DNA from: Terriglobia bacterium
Lineage (GTDB): Bacteria > Acidobacteriota > Terriglobia > UBA7540
Direction: 5' to 3'
DNA length: 6,438 bases
NCBI GenBank assembly: GCA_030042795.1
Contig: JASHYZ010000114.1
Coordinates: forward strand, 1-6,438
The notes beneath the pieces are model-generated. The model had not been told where the DNA came from, searched no databases, and saw only the letters and a program-made list of their open reading frames with translations. Below, one piece after another: positions 1 through 6,438 of this stretch. Every line of letters starts with the position of its first letter. The stretch's first letter is position 1. The position numbers and the translations under genes were made by a program.

Positions 1-908
1 TGGCGCTGACAGCGGGGCTGGTGGTGACCTGCTTCGCCAAGGTTTACAGCATGACGTTCTTGGGGATGCCACGGTCACCGGAAGCGCAGCGGAGCGGCGG
101 AATACAAAATTCGATCCGCTTGGCGATGGGAATTGGAACGTTGCTCTGTCTCTTGCTGGGGGTGCTGCCTACATACGTTGTTCCGGTTCTAAGCCGTGCT
201 GTGACACCCCTGACGGGCACCGAGGCTACGGCGGAGCTAATCCCGCCGTTTTTCGCTACGACGCCTCAACATCCTTTGTTACCGGGACCGTTTGTCGAGG
301 ACTTCCACAATCTGGGCGCGCAGGTGGGCCGCAGCGTGCTGCCCGGCGCTGGCCTTGTGATTCTGCACCGCGGGGGCAGCCGAAATCCCGTAGTGTTTGC
401 GATGTCCACGACTTACATGCTGCCGGTTATGTTGCTGCTGACAGCGGGCGCGTTTTGGGCGGTGCGTAAGGCGATCTCGCAGCGGATGCGGGCAACACGA
501 CGGCCGGTGTGGGCAGGTGGACTTTCAAGGCTTCTTCCCGAGCTAACTTACACGGCAACCGGTTTTTCGAATCCTGTGCGGGTGACTTTCAACGCCATCT
601 TTCATCCTCGTGAGCCTGAGGACCGCGGTGAGCTGGTGAGCGGATATTTCCGCATGCGGATCACGCGAGTGGCGGAAGAAGTGCACGTGCTAGACCGGGT
701 GTTACTTGGGCCCATCAACCGTCGTACGCAGGAAATTGCTCAGAGATTCGCAGCTATCCACCATGGCAGGCTCAATGCTTATTCGGCCTACATCTTGGGC
801 ACTCTGCTGGTTGTGCTTTTCACGGCGCGGGTGCCGACCGGCGTGCGGTTTGAGCTGACTCCGGCAGCCATTGTGATCCTGGCATTGCTTGTCGACCGGT
901 TCCTTTGA
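1..908 (+). CDS. hyfB: HyfB/HycC-family proton-conducting membrane subunit, C-terminal part (upstream tandem copy)
   Basis: The open frame enters from the window edge (first whole codon at base 3) and ends at TGA 906-908, leaving 301 residues. An earlier apparent start, GTG at 21, is not a real start, because the six residues before it (ALTAGL) match the complete paralogue downstream exactly (its residues 438-443). The part seen covers the last antiporter-like helices and the long C-terminal extension of the hydrogenase-4 B/formate-hydrogenlyase subunit 3 family: FLGMPRS after a helix, LCLLLGV helix, a loop with FHNLGAQVG and LHRGG.RNPVVFAMSTTYM, another helix, then VWAGGL..LLPELTYTATGFSNPVRVTF and a final HHGRLNAY helix. 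Compared with its neighbour it has about 24 extra C-terminal residues, hydrophobic enough for one more membrane segment. The family acts in the cytoplasmic membrane, coupling redox chemistry to ion translocation. Only 27 bases separate it from the next gene, so one operon is likely. Family assignment is firm; the exact complex is not determinable from this piece. Confidence 0.85.
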   Translation, partial: ALTAGLVVTCFAKVYSMTFLGMPRSPEAQRSGGIQNSIRLAMGIGTLLCLLLGVLPTYVVPVLSRAVTPLTGTEATAELIPPFFATTPQHPLLPGPFVEDFHNLGAQVGRSVLPGAGLVILHRGGSRNPVVFAMSTTYMLPVMLLLTAGAFWAVRKAISQRMRATRRPVWAGGLSRLLPELTYTATGFSNPVRVTFNAIFHPREPEDRGELVSGYFRMRITRVAEEVHVLDRVLLGPINRRTQEIAQRFAAIHHGRLNAYSAYILGTLLVVLFTARVPTGVRFELTPAAIVILALLVDRFL

Positions 909-935
909 CAAGCAAATGCAAATCGACAAATTGCT

Positions 936-3086
936 ATGACTGAAATGTTGATCCTAATAGTGTGCTTCTTCGCGCTTTGCGGAGCGGGTACGATCCTATC
1001 GGCCCTTGTTAGTGAGAAGTCTGCTCCGGCCGTGCTGGCCTGGGTGGGATCGGTCGCGTCTCTTGTCCTTTGTCTCCTGAGCATAGAGAACCTGTTGAGC
1101 GGGCAGTCTTTCGAATTGACTCTCTGGACGTTGCCTGGGCTCGGCTCTCTCACGCTGGCGATGGACAGTGTGTCCGTACCTTTTGTTCTTGTGACAGGTC
1201 TAGTTTTTCTCGCCGCTAGTGTCTTTTCCAGACGTTATCTGGCTCGTTACAGCGAGCACTTCAGCCTGCGAGCCTTTGCTGTGTGTTATCACGTACTGTT
1301 GGCCACGGTGGTGGTGGTGTTGCTGGCAGGGGACGCATTGCTGTTCTTGATCGGGTGGGAAGTCATGTCGATCCTCAGTTACCTCCTCGTCAGTTATCAG
1401 CATCGACGCGACTGGAATCCCGGGCCTGCCTATCTGATGCTGGCCATGGGCGAGGCAGGCTTCGTGGCGGTGGCCGTTGCTTTTCTGCTGCTGGCCCGGC
1501 CGGCAGGAGGGCTTTCCTTCCATGCTCTCCGGGAAGCGGCTGCGGGTGCCGGCGCGGGACTGCGATGGGCGGTGTTTCTTCTCTCCTTCCTCGGCTTTGG
1601 CGTCAAGGCCGGACTGGTGCCGGTGAACCGATGGCTGCGTGACGTTTACGCTGTCGCTCCCGCCAACGTCTGCGCTCTCCTTTCGGGAGTGCTCCTCAAT
1701 CTTGGAATCTACGGCATCGTGCGACTGAACGGAGATCTACTTCCGCCTATTTCGGCCGGACCCGGCCTGCTAGTCCTGGTGATAGGAACGATCTCAGCCC
1801 TGGTCGGGATTCTCTACGCAAACCGCGAAAACGACCTGAAGACGATGCTGGCGGAAAGCTCAATCGAGAATATGGGAATTGTGGTGGCCGGAGTGGGCGC
1901 GGGGTTTGTGTTCCTCGCCCTGCACCTGCCCGCTTTGGCAAGCATCGCTTTTGTGGCCGCACTCTACCAGATGGTGAACCACTCGATTTATAAGGCGCTG
2001 TTGTTTTTCGGCGCGGGCTCCGTCGACGTGGCAACGGACACGCGTGACATGGACCGCCTGGGTGGAGTGATCAAGTTCCTGCCGTGGGTCGGAGCTCTCT
2101 TTTTGGTAGGCTCGCTCTCCATTGCGGCGCTCCCTCCCTTTAACGGTTTTGCGAGCGAGTGGCTCACGCTTCAAGCGCTCTTGCAGAGCGCCACGCTGCC
2201 TTCGGCCGGGATCAAAGTGGTATTCGCGCTCTGCGGAGCAGCTTTGGCGCTCACGGCGGGTCTGGCGGTGACATGTTTCGTGAAAGCATTCGCCATGAGC
2301 TTTCTCGGCATGCCACGGTCGGAGCGTCAACCGCAGCACGAGGCCAATGTGCGACACTCGATGCGCGCAGCCATGGTGTTCTTGGCCGCGCTTTGCTTAC
2401 TGCTTGGGGTCTTTCCGGCTTATGTGGTTGGGGGACTAAACGGCGCGGTCGCGCGCTTAAGCGGAGCAGATGCGGGGCCTGCTCTGGTCCCACCCTTTTT
2501 CTCTGCCAGTCTGCGACAGGCGGAACTGTCGCCCGACTTCGTGGCGGACTTCCACAATCTGGGCGCTCAAGTGGGCCAGAGCCTGCTTCCCGGGAGCGGG
2601 CTGGTGGTGCTGCATCGTGGCGGCCCGCGCAATCCCGTCGTTTTTGCCATGTCGACCACGTATATGGTGGTCGTCATGGCATTACTGCTTGGTGCGGTCC
2701 TCATCATTGTCCGGGGCTGGCTCGTCCGCAGACGCCAACGTGTCCGGCACGGCGTGTGGGCCGGCGGCTTGCGCCACCTCTTGCCGGAACTGACCTACAC
2801 CGCGACGGGGTTCTCGAACCCGGTCCGAGTTACCTTCCGCGCGGTCTTTCATCCTACCGAAATTGAGGATAGTAGTCAGATGGTGGCCCGGCACTTTCGC
2901 ATGGCCATCCGAAGATTCATGGAAGAGGTTCACATTGTTGACCGGCTGTTCTTTCGGCCGGTCGAAGCCAGCGTGACAGGGATTGCGCGAATCTTAGCCC
3001 GGATGCATCACGGAAGGCTCAACGCTTACATCGGGTATGTGCTGCTGTCGCTGCTCACCGTCCTCGTGTTAGGGCGACTGCTGTGA
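936..3086 (+). CDS. hyfB: HyfB/HycC-family proton-conducting membrane subunit (complete tandem copy)
   Basis: 716 residues, highly hydrophobic, with about 14-16 predicted membrane helices. It belongs to the antiporter-like family (NuoL/NuoM/HyfB); the long C-terminal extension with W608, YTATGFSNPV (621-630) and HHGRLNAY (691-698) points to the HyfB/HycC branch rather than complex I. Conserved charged membrane residues are visible: E142 in the TM5 motif GWEVMSILSYL, K224 in the TM7 motif FGVKAGLVP, H349 and K353 in NHSIYKALLFFGAG, and E408 in PPFNGFASEWL. The TM7-TM8 signature is unusual: the family pattern PLHxWLPxAH..AP...SGxxxK reads PVNRWLRDVY..AP...SGVLLN, so the usual TM8 lysine is N255. 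ATG 936 is the first plausible start; no Shine-Dalgarno sequence is visible, and ATG 945 is an alternative. It follows its paralogue by 27 bases and is probably the last gene of that operon. Catalytic hydrogenase or formate dehydrogenase subunits are not in the window, so the partner complex is inferred. Confidence 0.88.
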   Translation: MTEMLILIVCFFALCGAGTILSALVSEKSAPAVLAWVGSVASLVLCLLSIENLLSGQSFELTLWTLPGLGSLTLAMDSVSVPFVLVTGLVFLAASVFSRRYLARYSEHFSLRAFAVCYHVLLATVVVVLLAGDALLFLIGWEVMSILSYLLVSYQHRRDWNPGPAYLMLAMGEAGFVAVAVAFLLLARPAGGLSFHALREAAAGAGAGLRWAVFLLSFLGFGVKAGLVPVNRWLRDVYAVAPANVCALLSGVLLNLGIYGIVRLNGDLLPPISAGPGLLVLVIGTISALVGILYANRENDLKTMLAESSIENMGIVVAGVGAGFVFLALHLPALASIAFVAALYQMVNHSIYKALLFFGAGSVDVATDTRDMDRLGGVIKFLPWVGALFLVGSLSIAALPPFNGFASEWLTLQALLQSATLPSAGIKVVFALCGAALALTAGLAVTCFVKAFAMSFLGMPRSERQPQHEANVRHSMRAAMVFLAALCLLLGVFPAYVVGGLNGAVARLSGADAGPALVPPFFSASLRQAELSPDFVADFHNLGAQVGQSLLPGSGLVVLHRGGPRNPVVFAMSTTYMVVVMALLLGAVLIIVRGWLVRRRQRVRHGVWAGGLRHLLPELTYTATGFSNPVRVTFRAVFHPTEIEDSSQMVARHFRMAIRRFMEEVHIVDRLFFRPVEASVTGIARILARMHHGRLNAYIGYVLLSLLTVLVLGRLL

Positions 3087-3157
3087 GGCCGTGAGGCTCC
3101 ATCTCTGCGTTGCTTGCCGGGAGCAAACCTATACAGAACGCATTTAGTCGTGTGCGA

Positions 3158-3191
3158 GTATAAGGGCATGGCTTCAGCCGTGCCCTTATAC
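3158..3191. repeat. 34-base palindrome, REP-like hairpin
   Basis: Arms GTATAAGGGCA (3158-3168) and TGCCCTTATAC (3181-3191) are perfect complements. Inside them a T-G wobble and GGC/GCC extend the stem to 15 pairs around the loop TTCA. No T run follows, so it is not a standard intrinsic terminator, though it could protect the 3' end of the hyfB transcript. Its GGCTTCAGCC core and intergenic position resemble dispersed REP-type palindromes; whether it is repeated in this genome cannot be told from one copy. Confidence 0.75.
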
Positions 3192-3303
3192 ACTGTGCTG
3201 TGCATCAGAGCTTAACGCTTTATGTATAGATACCGAAGGCTGAAGTCTTATTGTGGAGGCGCCGCCAGGGCGAGCTCTCGGTGTAGGAGCGCGGCGAGCA
3301 TGG

Positions 3304-3372
3304 TATCATTCGGCGGAAACGCATGGGGTTGCGCAGTTCCGGCTGCTTATTGGTCCCGGATTTTAAGCCCCA
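3304..3372 (+). promoter_or_regulatory. Possible degenerate fluoride riboswitch leader of crcB
   Basis: A TATCAT box (3304-3309) lies 13 bases before ATGGGGTT (3323-3330), which matches the fluoride-aptamer loop pattern ATGGNGTT and is closed by CGC (3320-3322) and GCG (3331-3333). The pseudoknot partner would be GTCCC (3353-3357), pairing with GGGGT through two wobbles. An alternative pairing of TGGGGTT (3324-3330) with AGCCCCA (3366-3372) would sit just before the ribosome binding site. The second aptamer stem and the A-rich joint are poor, and there is no terminator. The intact copy at 4226 has the same TATCAT box 16 bases before its ATGG. It may be a decayed or divergent aptamer, or chance. 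Confidence 0.33.
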
Positions 3373-3373
3373 C

Positions 3374-3380
3374 AGGAGGA
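3374..3380 (+). promoter_or_regulatory. Ribosome binding site that fixes the TTG start of crcB
   Basis: AGGAGGA lies with five bases between the GGAGG core and TTG 3385. Starting there gives the N-terminus MAARYIMVMVGGAVGS, which matches the usual CrcB beginning; the first in-frame ATG (3403) would remove part of the first membrane helix. The TTG is therefore the better start. Confidence 0.8.
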
Positions 3381-3384
3381 TCGG

Positions 3385-3723
3385 TTGGCGGCTCGCTACA
3401 TTATGGTGATGGTGGGAGGGGCCGTCGGGTCGTTAACTCGGTACATTACCGGCTCTGCGGTCATGAGCCGGTTCGGGGGCCGCTTTCCTCTTGGGACGTT
3501 CGTGATTAACGTTAGCGGTTCGTTTCTGATTGGCGTTCTGATGACCTTGCTCACGGAACGATTTCAACCACACCCCAATTGGCGGCTTCTGCTGGTTGTG
3601 GGGTTCTTGGGCGGGTATACGACGTTTTCAAGCTTCGAGTACGAAAGATCGCCGGGGCGACGGTGTTTCGCGGGCGCGAGGGGTACGGAGAAACCAGCGA
3701 AATTCACCGGCCTCGTCTTCTGA
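3385..3723 (+). pseudogene. crcB: crcB (Fluc fluoride channel), truncated after the third membrane segment
   Basis: Residues 1-87 are clear CrcB/Fluc, a small membrane protein that forms dual-topology dimers and lets fluoride leave the cytoplasm. Visible motifs: GGAVGSLTRY (11-20), FPLGTFVINVSGSFLIG (34-50, including N42), and the hallmark GFLGGYTTFSSF (73-84) with the Phe-box residues F81 and F84. Family members run to about 125 residues and have a fourth helix. Here homology stops at E87 (base 3645), and the remaining 25 codons (RSPGRRCFAG...) are an out-of-frame reading of DUF190 coding sequence up to TGA 3721-3723. The fourth helix is missing, so a working channel is unlikely although the pore motifs are intact. 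The ribosome binding site and start look functional. An internal deletion joining crcB to the neighbouring DUF190 gene explains this best; a sequencing or assembly join is the alternative. Confidence 0.87.
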
Positions 3724-3878
3724 AGCACGATCTGCCGTTGGTGATTAATATCATCGATACGGCGGAGAACATTGACCGCCTTTTGCCGATCGTCGAGAGC
3801 ATGATGGATAAGGGGCTTATCACGGTTAGCGATGTTCAGACGATGCGAGTCAAGTCCGGCGGAACATCACGCGTTTGA
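3642..3878 (+). pseudogene. DUF190 protein, 5'-truncated, fused out of frame to crcB
   Basis: Read in the frame of base 3642, 78 codons to TGA 3876-3878 encode the C-terminal two thirds of a DUF190 protein: IAGATVFRGREGYG (3-16), IHRPRLLKHDLPLVINIIDTA, then the tail LLPIVESMMDKGLITVSDVQTMRV. DUF190 proteins are small soluble PII-like proteins of about 105-115 residues, often encoded next to crcB; their role in fluoride handling is not settled. About 30 N-terminal residues, with any start codon and ribosome binding site, are missing. The upstream open frame reaching back to 3579 is only crcB read out of frame. The DUF190 frame is offset by one base from crcB, and no slippery heptamer is visible at the junction (GAGTACGAAAGATC), so translation from crcB into it is not expected. 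Confidence 0.85.
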
Positions 3879-4209
3879 AAGGATTTGGGTCGCGTATGGC
3901 CAAGATCGATGTGGGAGTCAGTTGGAACACTCGCACGTTCGACATGCACCGGCTGTCGCGCTGAGGGGGTAACGAAAAACCAGGTGCGAACGAAGCTGGA
4001 ATGTCCTTAAGAATCAAAGGCTTGCTTAGATTCCGTCGAGAGCCCGGTTCAAAGCAGTAATGGCGCCGTCGCTGGGAAATATCCGACCCGAATCCTCGGC
4101 GCACCCCGTGTTGGTTCGGGATTCGGAGGGAGGAAGCCAAACGCATGCCAAGGCCTCAATCGCGATCTTCGAATGCAGCGGCGTCGGAGCTAATGTGGCT
4201 CGCGTGTGA
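3879..4209. other. Intergenic stretch without a recognisable gene
   Basis: About 330 bases between the two fluoride loci. I find no trace of the missing crcB C-terminus, the missing DUF190 N-terminus, or a second crcB in any frame. Two tiny frames are open: 3896-3964 (22 codons, beginning MAKIDVGVSW) and 4145-4246 (33 codons, ending inside the riboswitch). Neither resembles a known protein. The 98-codon minus-strand frame across 3850-4146 overlaps the DUF190 tail and has no recognisable motif. An inverted repeat lies at 4088-4126. Confidence 0.65.
4088..4126. repeat. 8-base inverted repeat
   Basis: CCGAATCC (4088-4095) and GGATTCGG (4119-4126) are exact complements around a 23-base loop. The right arm runs into the purine-rich GGAGGGAGG (4125-4133). 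No T tract follows. It could be an operator or merely chance; nothing else identifies it. Confidence 0.35.
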
Positions 4210-4215
4210 TATCAT
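4210..4215 (+). promoter_or_regulatory. Candidate -10 box for the riboswitch transcript
   Basis: TATCAT resembles a sigma-70 type -10 element and would place the transcript start near 4222, just ahead of the aptamer, as expected for fluoride riboswitches. No convincing TTGACA-like -35 is seen 16-18 bases upstream. The same hexamer stands at a similar distance before the possible first aptamer (3304-3309). Confidence 0.4.
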
Positions 4216-4225
4216 AGAGTTTGTT

Positions 4226-4279
4226 AAGGTGATGGAGTTCGCCTAGAAGGCGCCCGCAGAGGCGGGTTGATGACTCCTG
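4226..4279 (+). promoter_or_regulatory. Fluoride riboswitch aptamer (crcB motif)
   Basis: The core GGTGATGGAGTTCGCC is the fluoride-aptamer signature. Stem one pairs GGTG (4228-4231) with CGCC (4240-4243). The second stem pairs GCCCGC (4252-4257) with GCGGGT (4262-4267) around AGAG. TGATGACTCCT follows, and GGAGT in the first loop (4234-4238) can form the pseudoknot with ACTCC (4273-4277). All parts of the family consensus are present in order. These RNAs bind fluoride with magnesium and usually switch on fluoride-tolerance genes. Because ACTCC is also the first arm of the terminator (4273-4315), fluoride binding should prevent termination: an ON switch for the DUF190 tail, the phosphoesterase and enolase. 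Confidence 0.95.
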
Positions 4280-4315
4280 ACCGCCCCAGAGGCGTTCAGG
4301 AGTTTTTTGTTTTTT
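4273..4315 (+). terminator. Intrinsic terminator of the fluoride riboswitch (expression platform)
   Basis: ACTCCTGA (4273-4280) pairs perfectly with TCAGGAGT (4296-4303). After one C/T mismatch, CGCC (4282-4285) pairs with GGCG (4291-4294) around CCAGA. The stem runs straight into TTTTTTGTTTTTT (4303-4315). The 5' arm contains the pseudoknot strand ACTCC, so aptamer and terminator exclude each other. This is the classic arrangement for fluoride-induced readthrough. Confidence 0.94.
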
Positions 4316-4328
4316 GGGGCACCCCATT

Positions 4329-4353
4329 GCCTCGCTTACACGTGAAGCGAGGC
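4329..4353 (+). repeat. Perfect 9-bp hairpin after the terminator
   Basis: GCCTCGCTT (4329-4337) and AAGCGAGGC (4345-4353) are exact complements around ACACGTG; two T-G wobbles can lengthen the stem. No T tract follows. It sits 13 bases after the riboswitch T tract and immediately before the DUF190 remnant, covering the place where a ribosome binding site for ATG 4357 would be. It could be an RNA-stability element or the scar of a deletion or insertion. Confidence 0.55.
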
Positions 4354-4356
4354 GGC

Positions 4357-4455
4357 ATGGAGCGCCAACTCGACGAGATGGTGGATGGCGGTTTGATTAC
4401 CTTGAAGAAGGCACACGTGATCTTGTACCGGTCGGAGCAGTCAGCGAGGAAATAG
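4357..4455 (+). pseudogene. C-terminal tail of a second DUF190 gene
   Basis: Thirty-two codons from ATG 4357 to TAG 4453-4455. The segment ERQLDEMVDGGLITLKKAHVILYR matches the DUF190 C-terminus and aligns with the tail at 3642-3878 (LPIVESMMDKGLITVSDVQTMRV): the G-L-I-T core is shared, the rest has diverged, so the two are old paralogues rather than a recent duplication. About 75 N-terminal residues are missing. The frame is open upstream to 4267, but that part is terminator and hairpin sequence, not protein-like. It lies 41 bases after the terminator, where an intact riboswitch-controlled fluoride gene would normally start. Probably a deletion remnant; a short expressed peptide cannot be excluded, but the ribosome binding site is poor. 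Confidence 0.75.
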
Positions 4456-4509
4456 GTTCAGCACTGAGGCTGGGCCGGGGCGCCACGCAGCTTGGAAGGG
4501 TTTGACGGC

Positions 4510-6438
<1,929 letters not shown>

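Larger units (their letters stand above)
3087..3384. other. Intergenic stretch between the hyfB-like pair and crcB
   Basis: About 300 bases without a convincing gene; the open frame starting at 3222 has arginine/serine-rich, unrecognisable content and overlaps real crcB. The stretch holds a strong palindrome at 3158-3191, the octamer GGCTGAAG at 3238-3245 (the complement of the CTTCAGCC in the palindrome core), and near its end a possible structured leader with a TATCAT box in front of crcB. No intrinsic terminator with a T tract is seen after the hyfB-like stop codon, so how that transcript ends is not evident unless the palindrome does it. Confidence 0.7.

Noticed and set aside
2159..2866. 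235-codon plus-strand open frame inside the second HyfB-like gene
   Set aside because: It is read in another frame of a well-supported membrane protein gene. The product is Arg/Ser/Gly-rich and low in structure, typical of out-of-frame high-G+C sequence.
3222..3509. 95-codon plus-strand open frame before and into crcB
   Set aside because: It overlaps the crcB start in another frame, has no ribosome binding site and no recognisable motif.
3640..3650. Programmed -1 frameshift joining crcB to DUF190
   Set aside because: The junction has no slippery heptamer, and both family halves end abruptly there with their missing parts absent. A deletion explains both facts.
3896..3964. 22-codon frame MAKIDVGVSW... 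just after the crcB/DUF190 remnant
   Set aside because: Too short, only a weak AAAGGA 12 bases upstream, and no similarity I recognise.
4113..4126. tRNA T-arm-like GGTTCGGGATTC
   Set aside because: No acceptor stem, anticodon arm or CCA-end pairing could be built around it on either strand.
3850..4146. 98-codon minus-strand open frame in the spacer
   Set aside because: No family resemblance, no clear ribosome binding site, and it overlaps the end of the DUF190 fragment. Treated as chance.

Overview
The window looks like bacterial chromosome of fairly high G+C. Gene style, family mix and the intergenic palindrome would fit Acidobacteriota or a similar soil lineage, but that placement is an impression, not a proof. 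All supported genes lie on the + strand.

Layout. (1) Bases 1-3086 carry two tandem paralogues of the HyfB/HycC family, the large proton-translocating membrane subunit of hydrogenase-4/formate-hydrogenlyase-like complexes. The first is cut by the window start; the second is complete (716 aa). (2) Bases 3087-3384 are a gene-poor leader with a near-perfect 34-base palindrome and, just before the next gene, a possible degenerate fluoride aptamer. (3) Bases 3385-3878 hold a broken fluoride-export locus. A crcB (Fluc fluoride channel) with good ribosome binding site and TTG start loses homology after its third membrane segment. From there the DNA encodes, one frame away, the C-terminal two thirds of a DUF190 protein, the usual crcB neighbour. 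An internal deletion of roughly 200 bp explains this best. (4) Bases 3879-4209 hold no recognised gene. (5) Bases 4226-4315 are a textbook fluoride riboswitch (crcB motif) whose pseudoknot strand is shared with a strong intrinsic terminator. (6) Downstream lies only a 32-codon tail of a second DUF190 gene, then an intact calcineurin-type phosphoesterase (4510-5238) and, overlapping it by 14 bases, enolase (5225 to the window edge), which is absent from a stop-to-stop ORF list because its stop is outside.

How it fits together. Fluoride inhibits enolase and many metal-dependent phosphoryl-transfer enzymes. Fluoride riboswitches are known upstream of crcB, enolase and formate-hydrogenlyase genes. 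This window appears to be a fluoride-response region in which both exporter units have decayed, while the riboswitch survives and now most likely drives a phosphoesterase-enolase operon. If that reading is right, the cell answers fluoride here by raising the amount of its target enzyme rather than by exporting the ion, unless an intact exporter lies elsewhere.
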